Shown here: positions 6,944-16,034 of the stretch, piece after piece
How positions within the stretch are numbered: the first letter of the stretch is position 1
Layout: the number at the start of each line of letters is the position of its first letter
Notes under the pieces: model-generated
Database searches by the model: none
The model's input: only the letters and a program-made list of their open reading frames with translations
Told to the model about the DNA's origin: nothing
Program-made: the position numbers and the translations under genes
Assembly: GCF_017315705.1 (NCBI RefSeq)
Contig: NZ_JAFLRF010000048.1
Coordinates: 1-38,464, forward strand
Reading direction: 5' to 3'
Source of the DNA: Trinickia mobilis
GTDB taxonomy: Bacteria; Pseudomonadota; Gammaproteobacteria; Burkholderiales; Burkholderiaceae
Length of the DNA: 38,464 nt

Positions 6944-8044
6944 TCAACTTCTGCTATGCGCAGTGCCGAGCTCACCGATGCGTGATTCGCCGTCCGTCAG
7001 CATGGCCCGTAGGCGGCCCGCATCCGCGAAATCGGAATGCCGGCCAACGGAATCCAGCAACACCATGACGACAGGACGTCCCCGGATCGTCGTCTGCATC
7101 ACCAGACAGATTCCCGATTCGTTGATGAACCCGGTCTTCTGCAAGCCGATGTCCCAATGGGGATCGTGGATCAGAATATTGGTGCTGTGGTAACTGAGAA
7201 CGCCTTTTCCGGTATTCACCTGATAACCAGGATCAGTCGAAAATTCGCGGATCAACCCGTATTGATAGGCAGCCTCGACCATCTTCACCAGATCACGTGC
7301 GCTCGATACGTTGAGCTTCGACAGGCCGGTCGCATTTTCGAAATGCGTGTCCGTCATGCCGAGCGCTTTGGCTTTCTGGTTCATCGCAGCGATAAAGGCC
7401 GGCCGGCCGCCCGGATAGTAGCGGGACAGCGCTGCCGCGGCGCGGTTCTCCGACGCCATTAACGCGATGTGCAACATGTCTTCACGCGACGCCACGGAGC
7501 CGACGGACAGACGCGAGCCAGAGTGCTTCTCGAAGTCGCGATCTTCGTCGGTGACCTCGAGCGGCTCGGACAGCGGCGCCTTCGAATCGAGCACGACCAT
7601 CGCCGTCATGAGCTTCGTGAGCGACGCGATCGGTACAACGGCCTGGGAGTTCTTGTCGACTAGCGGCTCCCCGGTGTTCTGATCGACCATGTAGGCGATG
7701 GTCGAGCGCAGCGAAGGCGCTTGCTGCCCGTCACGCACTGTGAACGGACGGCTGCTCAGCGATGTACGCGCTTCAAAGGCGACACGGTGAATCGCTTCCG
7801 AATGCTCACTGCGGCCGTTCTTCGATGCGCGCACCGCTGTGCCGGACACCTTCTGTGCGTAGGCCAAGTCAGCGTGCATTGCCGCAACGTCAATATTCTT
7901 AGTCGCGGCCGGCTCTGCGCTGGCGTCAAGCGGTGCGATTGCAAGCGCAACTGCGATGACCATCGACGACAGTAGGACGCGCGGCGTAACGCAAAGCGCG
8001 ATTGCGCGCATCGCCTCTAGCGGGGGGGACAGATCTGTCTTCAT
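6944..8044 (-). CDS. pbpG: D-alanyl-D-alanine endopeptidase, peptidase S11 (PBP7-like)
   Basis: A 366-residue periplasmic low-molecular-weight penicillin-binding protein that trims peptidoglycan cross-links. A signal peptide is visible: MRAIALCVTPRVLLSSMVIAV, a cleavage-like DASA, then EPA. All three active-site boxes are present: S141-L-T-K144, S198-E-N200 and K303-T-G305. The short C-terminus, without an extra beta domain, fits PBP7/8 better than PBP5/6. I chose the ATG at 8044 since the upstream extension would overlap the TlpA-like gene; ATG at 8011 is a possible alternative closer to the hydrophobic stretch. It follows the TlpA-like gene by 43 bases and is probably cotranscribed, which joins an envelope thiol protein with a wall hydrolase. 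Confidence 0.9.
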   Translation of the reverse strand: MKTDLSPPLEAMRAIALCVTPRVLLSSMVIAVALAIAPLDASAEPAATKNIDVAAMHADLAYAQKVSGTAVRASKNGRSEHSEAIHRVAFEARTSLSSRPFTVRDGQQAPSLRSTIAYMVDQNTGEPLVDKNSQAVVPIASLTKLMTAMVVLDSKAPLSEPLEVTDEDRDFEKHSGSRLSVGSVASREDMLHIALMASENRAAAALSRYYPGGRPAFIAAMNQKAKALGMTDTHFENATGLSKLNVSSARDLVKMVEAAYQYGLIREFSTDPGYQVNTGKGVLSYHSTNILIHDPHWDIGLQKTGFINESGICLVMQTTIRGRPVVMVLLDSVGRHSDFADAGRLRAMLTDGESRIGELGTAHSRS

Positions 8045-8087
8045 CGTTCTTCGGTTAGGGGGGTGAGTTGATCTCATCCCAAGAAAG

Positions 8088-8903
8088 TCATTGACTGGAA
8101 CGTAAAACGGAGGCGGGATACAAACGGCTGATGGCCTCCTCAAACGTCGCTTGCGAAAACCGCCCGAGATGACGCTCTACCAATCGCCCCGATGTGTCGT
8201 AAAAAAGCGTAGTCGGGTATGCGTTCGTATCCGTCGCCTTGGCAACGCTCAGTTCCGGGTCGAACAGCGAATTGGCGATGTGCAAATTCAATGCCTTCAT
8301 GAAGGCATCCACGGTATCGTGTCGCTCCGCCTGGTTGACAAAGACCAGATCCAATCCCGGATATCTTGCCTGGGCGCTCGCAAGTACCGGCATCTCGGCC
8401 TGGCAAGGAGCGCACCACGTTGCCCATAGATTGATGACGAGCGGTTTTCCGTCACGCGGAGGAAGAGCCTGCGCGGTTCCCGCTTCGTTGAAAAGAGACA
8501 AAGTGGGCACGGCAGCGGAACGGCTAAAATAAGTGGTCGCCGTGCTCGTAACCCCCCACGTTGCCAGTCCTACGACAGTGGAGATCAGCAACGGCCGTCG
8601 AATATTCCTGCGCCGAATGAGGATGAACACGATGACCACGATGCCTGCCGCTACCCCGGGGAACATATCGAAGCCGGCGTCCCGAAAATCGACCATCTTC
8701 AATAAACTACCGTCGAAGCTGGGCAGATAGTGCAGAACAAACGATATGCGTGCGACGATCAACCCGATTATCGTGCTGGTAAAAATAGCCGGCTCGATCT
8801 CTTTGTTCTTCTTGCCGGAGAGGTAGCCCGCAAAAATGGCAGCCGCTATGCTCAATAAGAAAAAAACCAGGCCAATCGGGAGAGAAATAGGTCCGATGTT
8901 CAT
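8088..8903 (-). CDS. TlpA-like thioredoxin with an N-terminal four-helix membrane domain
   Basis: A 271-residue membrane-anchored thiol protein. About four hydrophobic helices occupy residues 7-28, 39-60, 80-97 and 104-123. A C-terminal thioredoxin fold follows, with W163-C-A-P-C167, the cis-proline P230 in AYPTT and strand PLVINLWATW. The topology puts the thioredoxin domain in the periplasm, so a role in reducing or cycling periplasmic disulfides is likely. The membrane part may be related to an Lgt-like domain seen in some betaproteobacterial TlpA proteins; I am less sure of this. AAGGA lies about ten bases before the ATG at 8903. The next gene on the strand is the DD-endopeptidase. Confidence 0.85.
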   Translation of the reverse strand: MNIGPISLPIGLVFFLLSIAAAIFAGYLSGKKNKEIEPAIFTSTIIGLIVARISFVLHYLPSFDGSLLKMVDFRDAGFDMFPGVAAGIVVIVFILIRRRNIRRPLLISTVVGLATWGVTSTATTYFSRSAAVPTLSLFNEAGTAQALPPRDGKPLVINLWATWCAPCQAEMPVLASAQARYPGLDLVFVNQAERHDTVDAFMKALNLHIANSLFDPELSVAKATDTNAYPTTLFYDTSGRLVERHLGRFSQATFEEAISRLYPASVLRSSQ

Positions 8904-9040
8904 GCGGTGGAATCCTTCGGCTTTTAGGGAACAACGAAGCCACGCTACGACGTAGGTCCGATATGTGTGACCGCTTGTTTCACGAGGCCTCGTCGTGCGG
9001 AGTGGGCTCCGCCCCGAAAGAAATCGCCCCCTGTCGCCCC

Positions 9041-9193
9041 TTACTCGACCGGCGGGAGGTCCACGTCGGTGTCGTTGCCCAGGGTGGCGAACCAATTGGG
9101 GATGCTGCCGCCGGCGGCATTCTTGAGCTGGGCATGGACTTCGGCCGTGACGCCAGTGCCGGACTCAACTGCAGAAACGGTAATACGGCTCAC
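9041..9193 (-). pseudogene. AhpD-like (carboxymuconolactone decarboxylase family) gene with the middle deleted
   Basis: A 50-codon ORF starts with GTG at 9193 behind AAAGGAGTGTCACA, nearly the same leader as the intact AhpD-like gene at 28786. Residues 1-38 (MSRITVSAVESGTGV, then GGSIPNWFATLG) match the N-terminus of the intact copies at 26002 and 28786. Residues 39-50 (NDTDVDLPPVE) match their last residues. Some 120-130 residues in between, including the CxxC redox motif, are gone, and the join is in frame. The product could be made but cannot do AhpD chemistry. Upstream DNA keeps the promoter-region motifs found before another remnant at 21302-21334. Confidence 0.85.
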
Positions 9194-9258
9194 TGTGACA
9201 CTCCTTTGTCAGGTGAGGTAGAAGCCACCACTTTATGCCGATCCGCCGAGCCCCGGGA

Positions 9259-9272
9259 GAGCCTTTAGGCTC
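9259..9272. promoter_or_regulatory. 6-2-6 palindrome upstream of the AhpD-like remnant
   Basis: GAGCCT, TT, AGGCTC: a perfect palindrome centred 72 bases before the remnant start at 9193. On the minus strand it reads TTGAGCCTAAAGGCTC. The remnant at 21302-21334 has TTGATCCGAAAAGGAC at the same distance, so this looks like a shared promoter or operator element. Confidence 0.45.
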
Positions 9273-9336
9273 AACGAAATGCTCTTTTGTCTCATCGCAG
9301 GGTCGCAACCGCGAAGTCCGGCGGCAGTTTTGTCGA

Positions 9337-9627
9337 CTAACCTGTACGCTTAACGCTCAACTTGGCTAACAGGAGATTCGTCTGATCCAGCAGCGTCGAG
9401 TGATAGGCGGCGGGCAAAGCCACGTCGTCCATTAACAACATGGCATCTTCAATTCCGCACCGGAACGATTTCATGATTTCGGTGCACTGAGATGCTGTGA
9501 GGTGTTGCAGTGCCGCGTCGAGAAACTTGCTCATGACAATATCCCGCGCCCCAAAACGAGCCACGATCTCGGTGTTTGAGATCACGACCTCACTTATCAA
9601 TTTCAGCAGTCGTTCACTGTGTTGCAA
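9337..9627 (-). CDS. small hypothetical protein downstream of the chemoreceptor
   Basis: A 96-residue, mostly helical protein of unknown family, with stretches LLKLISEVVISNTEIV, FLDAALQHLTASQ and ALPAAYHSTLLDQTNLLLAKL. It begins with TTG at 9627, 13 bases after the chemoreceptor stop, behind GGGGTGGAAAG. Tight spacing suggests coupled translation, so it may assist or modulate the receptor. That link rests only on position. No signal peptide or membrane segment is seen. Confidence 0.55.
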   Translation of the reverse strand: MQHSERLLKLISEVVISNTEIVARFGARDIVMSKFLDAALQHLTASQCTEIMKSFRCGIEDAMLLMDDVALPAAYHSTLLDQTNLLLAKLSVKRTG

Positions 9628-9640
9628 CTTTCCACCCCGT

Positions 9641-11500
9641 TCAGAATGTTTGCCAGTCAGACTCTGTTGCGACGCCGGATGATCCAGCGGCTGCGGGCTC
9701 TTTCAGGGGACGCGGTGCGCGACGGGCTGACAGCGGCTTCGCCAGCTTCGCCGCAGCGGCCAAGGCCGGCGCTCCGCCCGCTGTCACGATAGAAGATGCG
9801 CCTGCTGATCCAGTGTCGCCGACCTTGAAGACCGCGACGGCTTCGCGCAGTGCCTGCGCCTGTCGATCCAGCGACTGTGCCGCCGCCGAGGCTTCTTCGA
9901 CCAGCGCGGCATTCTGCTGGGTCACCTCATCCATCTGGGTGACCGCCGTATTGACCTGCTCAATGCCGGCGCTCTGCGCTTCCGATGCCGCTGTGATTTC
10001 ACTCATGATGTCCGTCACGCGCTTCACCGACTGGACGACTTCGCCGATCGTATGGCCCGCCTCCTCGACGAGGGTCGAGCCGCTGTCAACCCGCGCGACC
10101 GACTCGCCAATCAGCTCCTTGATCTCCTTGGCCGCCGTGGCGCTGCGCTGGGCGAGCGTGCGGACCTCGCCGGCCACGACGGCAAACCCGCGTCCCTGTT
10201 CACCGGCGCGGGCTGCCTCGACCGCGGCATTAAGGGCAAGGATGTTGGTCTGAAACGCGATCCCCTCGATCACGCTGATGATCTCGGCCACCTTGGCGGA
10301 GCTTTTGGAGATATCGTGCATCGTGTCGACCACGCGTCCAACCACTTTCCCGCCGCGTTCCGCAATTTCCGACGCCGTGTGGGCCAGCGCGGTTGCCTTT
10401 TTTGCGTTGTCCGCGTTCTGACGCACCGTGCTCGTCAGTTCTTCCATGCTCGAGGCGGTTTCCCCGAGCGACGCGGCTTGCTCCTCCGTGCGCTGTGACA
10501 GATCGGTGTTTCCTGCCGAGATCTGCGCCGACCCCGTGGCAATTGCATCAGCGCCGCTGCGCAGCTGTGTAACGATGCGCGCGAGCCCGTCGTTCATCGA
10601 TTTCACGGCGGCCAGCACGCGCGCGATCTCGTCCTTGCCCGATGCCATCAGCTTGGAGGCACTGAAGTCCGAGGTGAGATCGCCCGACGCAACCCTGTCC
10701 GCCGTGCTCATTGCAGCATCCAGTCCCGATATGACGCGCTTAAACACTAGGGTCATCGCAGTCGCGAATACGACGAGCATCACGATGGCCACGGTAACGG
10801 ACGCAATCTTCCAGAACTGCACAGTCGCCCTTGCAGCAGCGATCACCGATTCCGTGCGGGCATCGAGCATCCCGAGCAATTCGTCGATCGGGTGCATGAT
10901 CTTGGCCTTGTTACGGTGATATTCCGCGTCATTCATCATCATCCGTGCCTTGTCCATGTCGGGCGCGCCCTGCTTCGTGAAATTGCCCGAGTCGTCCGGA
11001 TAAAGCCCCTTGACGAGATTCATAGCCACGGTTTCGGTCCTAGCCAGATCGTTGGAGTTCTGCTCCGCTTCGTGAAGCTTCGCGAATTCCGCGTCGGTGA
11101 AGCCGGCGCGCTTCATCAGATCGATCAAGGATACCGTTTCGCCCGTGCCGGTCGTCACCGGTTCATCCGCGGCACGGAAGTCCCAATAGATCCGGTCGTA
11201 GTTAAGCGGACGGGCCTGCTTGCCCGACCGGATCGCGAGCACCTCGTCGTACTGCCGCTCCCATTTCGAATCGCCGGTAGCAACGTAAGTCCGGGCGAGG
11301 CGCGTCAGATCATCGGAACTGCGTCGCAGTTCGCCGGCAAGAAGGCTCGAGGTGTAGCGACTCTGAAATGCGTCCGCAACACTTGCATTGGCCGCATTAA
11401 GTTGCCATTGACAGAACGCGATCACCAGCGTCGCGGCAGCGAGCAGACCGAGCAGAATCCACAGTTGCCTGCGCAGCGACAGATTGCTCAAAAAAAACAT
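9641..11500 (-). CDS. methyl-accepting chemotaxis protein
   Basis: A 619-residue transmembrane chemoreceptor. Membrane helix 1 spans about residues 10-30. A periplasmic helical ligand domain of about 195 residues follows, then membrane helix 2 (about 229-253), a HAMP domain (254-310) and the long cytoplasmic signalling coiled coil. The conserved tip [20 protein letters not shown] and the following [15 protein letters not shown] bind CheA and CheW. The C-terminus is a flexible alanine/proline-rich tail ending DWQTF, very like the NWETF pentapeptide that recruits CheR and CheB, so the protein can probably be adapted efficiently. GGGGAG precedes the ATG at 11500. No chemotaxis kinase genes adjoin it; the ligand is unknown. 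Confidence 0.95.
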   Translation of the reverse strand: MFFLSNLSLRRQLWILLGLLAAATLVIAFCQWQLNAANASVADAFQSRYTSSLLAGELRRSSDDLTRLARTYVATGDSKWERQYDEVLAIRSGKQARPLNYDRIYWDFRAADEPVTTGTGETVSLIDLMKRAGFTDAEFAKLHEAEQNSNDLARTETVAMNLVKGLYPDDSGNFTKQGAPDMDKARMMMNDAEYHRNKAKIMHPIDELLGMLDARTESVIAAARATVQFWKIASVTVAIVMLVVFATAMTLVFKRVISGLDAAMSTADRVASGDLTSDFSASKLMASGKDEIARVLAAVKSMNDGLARIVTQLRSGADAIATGSAQISAGNTDLSQRTEEQAASLGETASSMEELTSTVRQNADNAKKATALAHTASEIAERGGKVVGRVVDTMHDISKSSAKVAEIISVIEGIAFQTNILALNAAVEAARAGEQGRGFAVVAGEVRTLAQRSATAAKEIKELIGESVARVDSGSTLVEEAGHTIGEVVQSVKRVTDIMSEITAASEAQSAGIEQVNTAVTQMDEVTQQNAALVEEASAAAQSLDRQAQALREAVAVFKVGDTGSAGASSIVTAGGAPALAAAAKLAKPLSARRAPRPLKEPAAAGSSGVATESDWQTF

Positions 11501-11954
11501 TACATTCTCCCCGTATGTAGATATTCACAGCCCGTCTGGCTGTAGTCGGTTCCTGCGTTATTTCCGTGATCCCCTCATCCCGGCACTTGCCCAGAAGGCG
11601 CGGCATTGATCTCCCCGCATCGGCTGGCAATCCTGTGCAGGCCTTTTGCGATGAATCCCGCGTTTAAACATCGAGCGCCAAGCCTCGAGGATATTCGCCG
11701 AAATGCACGGCGTAAAAATGTGCTTTACGCTCACCACATTAAGCATGTCGGCTCTACTGGGCGTGGTTTGCCCGCCCCGGCGCTCGACACTCTATCCCGT
11801 TCAGGATGGGTTCTACGTGACTTGCGTAGCCACCGGTCCGCGCAACCATCCCGTCACCTCGCTTGACCGCATCGGCCGGCTTATCAAATAGCCCTGGATA
11901 GCATCGCCCCAACTCACGCAGGGCGCGGCAGAGCAAGCTCGATCGGATCAAGCA
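11501..11954. other. gap with no supported gene
   Basis: About 450 bases. It contains the chemoreceptor leader next to 11501 and only short open frames on either strand, such as a 62-codon plus-strand frame at 11703-11891 without a clear ribosome site. I recognise no family, RNA or terminator here. Confidence 0.4.
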
Positions 11955-12278
11955 TCATGACAAGATGGTGTCCGGGTTATCGTTCCCTGCGTGGGCGGAG
12001 ATCGCCAACACCTGCTCGATGACGTGATGATCGTCGTGCGTCAAACAGTCGTCATGAAACTGCTGGAGGCCCCGCAACGTCCGTTGCAAGCGAATCGTGG
12101 CAAGCGGGCTGGCGGCCGGTATCGGCCATGCGTGCATGAGGTAGGCAAGCGGTATGACGCTTCTTCGTTCGCACCAGCTGTCGAAGAGGCGGAGACACAG
12201 TTGATCTATTTCATTTGCGTCTCCTCGTTTTAAGTCAACAGTGAACATCGACTCGCTGTAGCCGTCCGCTCCGCGCAT
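11955..12278 (-). CDS. small hypothetical protein
   Basis: A 107-residue protein with a tryptophan/cysteine-containing core: EIDQLCLRLFDSWCERRSV, then IPLAYLMHAWPIP, then a helix with LRGLQQFHDDCLTHDDHHV. Proteins with a LFDxWCERRSVxPLAYLMHxWP core are, to my memory, common short hypotheticals in Burkholderia relatives; no function is known to me. GGAG stands nine bases before the ATG at 12278; an internal ATG at 12248 is possible. No signal peptide or membrane segment. Confidence 0.6.
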   Translation of the reverse strand: MRGADGYSESMFTVDLKRGDANEIDQLCLRLFDSWCERRSVIPLAYLMHAWPIPAASPLATIRLQRTLRGLQQFHDDCLTHDDHHVIEQVLAISAHAGNDNPDTILS

Positions 12279-12468
12279 CGTTTCTATCTCCGTGTCGTTC
12301 GATTCTTTGTTTCACCGTTTACCCCTCCCGCTCGCATGACGCGTGCAGGAGGGATTTCAACATCTACTAGTGCGCTCATAGCACATCTATTTAGGCTTCC
12401 ATAAAACATGACAAACGATTCGATACTGGCGCGCTACATCTCGAATGGATTGATTGGAGACAGATGCC

Positions 12469-12940
12469 ATGGCAAAGAAGCCGGTGGACGCGGCAACGAA
12501 GAAGCGCTTGCGAGCGGGCCGCATGCTCTTGGCGGGCAAAGGTCCGGCAGAGGTGGCTCTGGCCGTCGGGGTAGCCCGACAGACGGTGTACAGATGGAAG
12601 GGGTTGCTCGATGAAGGCGGAATCGATGCGCTGCGTGCAACGCCAGGTCGAGGTGGTCCGGCGCGGCTCCATGAGAAACAATTGGCGCAACTACGGCAGG
12701 CATTGCTACAAAGCCAGACCGAGCACGGCTTGGGCACGGAGCGATGGACACGCTCCTGCCGGGCTGTCCGGAACTCCGGCCCGTCGAGTATCTGTAGGCA
12801 TGACTCAAGCGTCACGCGATTGCAAACTTCTGCTCCGACAACCTCAACGAGTTGCATACCCTCACCCGCAACAAGCTCAAAAGCGCTCAGCATCGGCCTT
12901 CGTTTATCGCCGCGTGCTGGATTCTCAGCATTTACCTGCC
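12469..12940 (+). pseudogene. IS630-family transposase remnant with internal deletion and stops
   Basis: Residues from the ATG at 12469 (MAKKPVDAATKKRLRAGRML, then VALAVGVARQTVYRWKGLL) are the N-terminal helix-turn-helix of an IS630-type transposase. This continues to HGLGTERWT near 12750. In another frame the bases from about 12750 give the family's C-terminal end, LLPGCPELRPVEYL, then stop-A-stop where WAW is usual, then LKRHAIANFCSDNLNELH and RNKLKSAQHRPSFIAACW. So the central catalytic part is deleted and two nonsense codons follow. The 3' end abuts the CBS-domain gene. The terminal inverted repeats were not located. Confidence 0.85.
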
Positions 12941-13368
12941 TGCTTCAAGATAACCTCTTCACGCAGAATCCGGTTTTCCAGAGACATGGTGTCAAGTTGA
13001 GCCTTGATGATGTCTCCAATGCTCAGAATTCCCACCACGTCGCTACCATCTTGCACGGGGAGATGGCGCACGCGATGCTGCGTCATCTCGCGCATGACGT
13101 GGTGAATCGGGTCATCCGGGCGACAACTGATGCAACCTGCCGGGACAACATTGTCGACATACTCCTCCAGTACCGCGGAACCCCGCGCCGCCAACGCGTC
13201 GATGACGTCCCGCTCGCTAAGCAATCGAGTACTGCATGTGCCGTCGGAACGAACGAGCAGCGCCCCCACGTTATGTTCACGCATCAGCCGAATCGCGACG
13301 CGCAGGGCCGCGCGACCGTCAACCTGAATGATTTTGTTCGTCGAGCGAAAAACATCCGAAACGCGCAT
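12925..13368 (-). CDS. two-CBS-domain protein
   Basis: A 147-residue protein made almost only of a CBS pair. CBS1 covers about residues 7-60 (AIRLMREHNVGALLVRSD, LLSERDVIDAL) and CBS2 about 75-130 (PIHHVMREMTQHRVRHLPV, VVGILSIGDIIKAQL). Such pairs bind adenosine nucleotides and sense energy state; stand-alone examples have no catalytic part. GAGGAAAAT immediately precedes the ATG at 13368. The 3' end overlaps the IS630 remnant on the opposite strand, so the last residues (after about 130) may have been changed by the insertion. No partner gene is evident. Confidence 0.9.
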   Translation of the reverse strand: MRVSDVFRSTNKIIQVDGRAALRVAIRLMREHNVGALLVRSDGTCSTRLLSERDVIDALAARGSAVLEEYVDNVVPAGCISCRPDDPIHHVMREMTQHRVRHLPVQDGSDVVGILSIGDIIKAQLDTMSLENRILREEVILKQAGKC

Positions 13369-13445
13369 ATTTTCCTCAATAGATGTGATTTAAACGATTG
13401 TCTATTTTTTGTTTCCTTCATGTTCCGTAGTTAGCTCAACCGGCA

Positions 13446-13578
13446 CCACCTCTCGGCGGGATCTTTGAGACGCAGCTTCTTCAGGGTGAACTTGCCCTTC
13501 CGAATGCGATGCATCAGCTCGATACTAACGAACGCGCAAGACGATGACTTCGCGATCGAAATGCCGGCCTTCGAATAG
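13446..13578 (-). pseudogene. IS6-family transposase remnant
   Basis: On the minus strand LFEGRHFDREVIVLRVR followed by a stop matches the start of IS6/IS26-type transposases. Directly after, in another frame, ELMHRIRKGKFTLKKLRLKD matches their C-terminus. Everything between, including the DDE residues, is missing. It lies between the urea transporter and the CBS-domain gene. Confidence 0.75.
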
Positions 13579-13604
13579 CTCGTAAATAAATCGTACTAGC
13601 AATA

Positions 13605-14627
13605 TTACAAGCGATGATGTTTTGGCATCAATTGATCATCTGCGACGAGAAATAGCCACGAAGCCATCACGAAAGGCATAGTCAGGACCGGCAGGCCATA
13701 TGGCGACAATATTGCAGCCAGCGCGCCTTGGACGAACACGGTGAACACGACGCAGATCACCGTATAAATCAGCACGCGCCAGCTTGGCTGGTTAAAGGTG
13801 TGGCCGATTGCAACCGCGGTCAGCACGCCGCTAAAACTATACAGTCCGGCATGAAGGAGGCTCGGGTCCGCCCCGAGAAATTGTCCGACGGCCAGGGGCA
13901 GCAGCGTGCCGATAATGCCAAAGCCCAACACCCAACCCGACGAAACGGCGAGGCCAATCAGGATCAGCGCGCCGCTGATCATACTAGGCAGCAGAAACAC
14001 TTCGGAGGCGCCGTACAACCCGGCAGATATGAAATCAGTGACACTTAGTGCTCCCCCCAACGAGGAAGCGTTCAGGGGATGCGGCAGCATCGGCGCCGGC
14101 AGCACGCTGCTATGAAGGTGGGAGAAGTTGTTTGCTCCGAGCATGATGAACCAGGTAACAAACACAAAGGGTGCGGTCAACGCAGCACCCTGCCAGGTTT
14201 TCAGGATCTTGGCCAGGACAAGTGTGAATATGGGGCAGAGAATCGCGCCAAACACAAGGCAGAGCCACAGGTACGGGGATGAGGACAGGAAGGTCGGCAG
14301 CCCGATGCCCATCAAGGTAGCGCTATATCCGTAAAGACCGCTCCGAAGCGACTCCTTGTCCATCTTGAAAAGATAGGCAGTGCCCGTCGCAATGGCTGTC
14401 GCGGCCACCGCGCCGATTGCCACACCCGGGTTCGACTCGACGTGTGCCGCCCAGATGATGGCGGCAAGAAAAAACAGCCCGGTTAACGGATTGTTCTGGA
14501 GCAAGACTTGCCCGCAACCTCGCAGGCAAACATCTATAAAGCCCACAGGCGGCACGCTATCCGCCAGCCTTGCCCAGGCTTGAAAGGGCACCGGAGGGTG
14601 CGATTTCACATCGAACTCACTATTCAT
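13605..14627 (-). CDS. urea transporter (UT/Yut family)
   Basis: A 340-residue inner-membrane channel of the urea transporter family. About ten hydrophobic helices form two homologous halves. Each half has the motif region of the selectivity filter: QNNPLTGLFFLAAI in the first and LYSFSGVLTAVAIG in the second, together with LYGYSATLMGIGLP and LPAPMLPHPLN. It is the last gene of the urease block, 46 bases after ureG, behind AAAGGGGATAATC. It would bring urea in for the cytoplasmic urease, a useful addition at low urea or neutral pH. The gene order makes this function quite certain. Confidence 0.92.
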   Translation of the reverse strand: MNSEFDVKSHPPVPFQAWARLADSVPPVGFIDVCLRGCGQVLLQNNPLTGLFFLAAIIWAAHVESNPGVAIGAVAATAIATGTAYLFKMDKESLRSGLYGYSATLMGIGLPTFLSSSPYLWLCLVFGAILCPIFTLVLAKILKTWQGAALTAPFVFVTWFIMLGANNFSHLHSSVLPAPMLPHPLNASSLGGALSVTDFISAGLYGASEVFLLPSMISGALILIGLAVSSGWVLGFGIIGTLLPLAVGQFLGADPSLLHAGLYSFSGVLTAVAIGHTFNQPSWRVLIYTVICVVFTVFVQGALAAILSPYGLPVLTMPFVMASWLFLVADDQLMPKHHRL

Positions 14628-14673
14628 GATTATCCCCTTTGATTAGTATGGATGGCGCTCAGCAACGAGCCGT

Positions 14674-15303
14674 TTAGACGACCAGCATGCCCTGGCGCTC
14701 GATAAAAGCGATCACTTCGTCCAGCCCCTTCCCGGCTTTTACGCTCCCCATCACAAACGGACGTGCGCCACGCATCTTGCGTGCATCGCTTTCCATCACT
14801 TCAAGGTTCGCGCCAACGTAGGGTGCCAGATCGATCTTGTTGATCACCAGCAAATCGGACTTGGTAATACCAGGGCCACCTTTGCGCGGAATTTTCTCGC
14901 CGCCGGCAACATCGATTACGTAGATAGTCAGGTCCGACAGTTCCGGGCTAAAGGTGGCGGCCAGGTTATCGCCGCCCGATTCGATGAAAACAATGTCGGC
15001 GTCCGGAAATTTCTCCAGCATCCGGTCGACCGCCTCCAGGTTGATGGAAGCATCCTCGCGAATTGCCGTATGCGGGCAACCACCGGTCTCCACCCCCATG
15101 ATGCGTTCAGCAGGGAGTGCCCCGGAGATAGTCAGCAGGCGTTGGTCTTCTTTCGTGTAGATGTCGTTGGTGATGGCGATCAGGTCGTAGTGCTCGCGCA
15201 TCGTTTTGCACAGCACTTCCAGCAAAGTAGTCTTGCCGGAGCCGACCGGGCCGCCGACGCCGACACGCAGCGGCGCGTTTCTCTTGGTACGGAGCGAGTT
15301 CAT
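14674..15303 (-). CDS. ureG: urease accessory GTPase UreG
   Basis: A 209-residue SIMIBI-class GTPase that drives nickel insertion into urease. The P-loop is [11 protein letters not shown] near the N-terminus. The metal-binding CPH is in [32 protein letters not shown] and the guanine-specificity NKID (VINKIDLAP) are all present. It is the third accessory gene after ureE and ureF, 14 bases downstream of ureF. The ribosome site is weak, so coupling to ureF is likely. Confidence 0.97.
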   Translation of the reverse strand: MNSLRTKRNAPLRVGVGGPVGSGKTTLLEVLCKTMREHYDLIAITNDIYTKEDQRLLTISGALPAERIMGVETGGCPHTAIREDASINLEAVDRMLEKFPDADIVFIESGGDNLAATFSPELSDLTIYVIDVAGGEKIPRKGGPGITKSDLLVINKIDLAPYVGANLEVMESDARKMRGARPFVMGSVKAGKGLDEVIAFIERQGMLVV

Positions 15304-15317
15304 AATATTTGCGAAAA

Positions 15318-16010
15318 TCAGGATCGAAATAATCTGGAGTACTGGGTTTCGTGGCGCGCCGACAGCACCCCCAGCATTGGCGAAAAGGTGGAAAGCATCG
15401 GCGGGTCCGAGTCAGCGCGCCGCGCAGCTTCGGCCACTGCTTCCTGCAATGCGGGGTACAAGCGGTACAGTATCCGTTGCCCCGCCACTTGACCCAGCGG
15501 CACCGTCTTGAGCGCGGCGGCCACCTGGTTTTCGAGCCAGCTGAAGCAGTACGCGGTCAGACCCTCGCGCGCATCCACGCCCAGCGCCACGCAGGCGGCC
15601 GTGAAGGCCGTCGGCAGGCAGACCGGGCTTTGTGCGAGCAAGGCGGCACGCAAACCCTCGTCGCCCCAACCCATCTGCGCTATCAATCGAGCCAGCGACC
15701 AGCCCATCTGCTCGGTTTCCAGGCGCAACTCAGCTGTCTCGCGACTGACATGGAACCATTCGTTCCATGCCGCCACGCCGGCGTGGTCGGACGACTGCCA
15801 GCAGCGATGCAGCAAGATCCAGAGCGGCGCTTCCGCGTGCGCCTGCACATGCAGCAGGTTGTCTCGGATCCAGACTTCAGCCGTCTCGGCATCGGTCACG
15901 AAACCGGAGTCGATGGCCGCCTCCAAACCCTGCGAATAACTGAAACCGCCAATCGGCAGGGCCGGGGACGCAAGGTGCAACAAAGAAATCAACTGATTCG
16001 GGTGAGGCAT
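15318..16010 (-). CDS. ureF: urease accessory protein UreF
   Basis: A 230-residue helical accessory protein. Typical features are [20 protein letters not shown] at the N-terminus (SPALPxGxFxxSxGLE) and [18 protein letters not shown] near the end. It bridges UreD/UreH and UreG on the apo-urease and gates GTP hydrolysis during activation. It lies 24 bases after ureE and 14 before ureG on the same strand. Confidence 0.96.
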   Translation of the reverse strand: MPHPNQLISLLHLASPALPIGGFSYSQGLEAAIDSGFVTDAETAEVWIRDNLLHVQAHAEAPLWILLHRCWQSSDHAGVAAWNEWFHVSRETAELRLETEQMGWSLARLIAQMGWGDEGLRAALLAQSPVCLPTAFTAACVALGVDAREGLTAYCFSWLENQVAAALKTVPLGQVAGQRILYRLYPALQEAVAEAARRADSDPPMLSTFSPMLGVLSARHETQYSRLFRS

Positions 16011-16034
16011 GATGTTGAATATCCGGACAGGAAA

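Noticed and set aside
11703..11891. 62-codon ORF upstream of the chemoreceptor
   Set aside because: No ribosome site, no recognisable family; a chance frame is as likely.
12454..13434. A single 326-codon gene on the plus strand
   Set aside because: It fuses the IS630 transposase N-terminus with out-of-frame transposase and antisense CBS-gene sequence; not a real protein.
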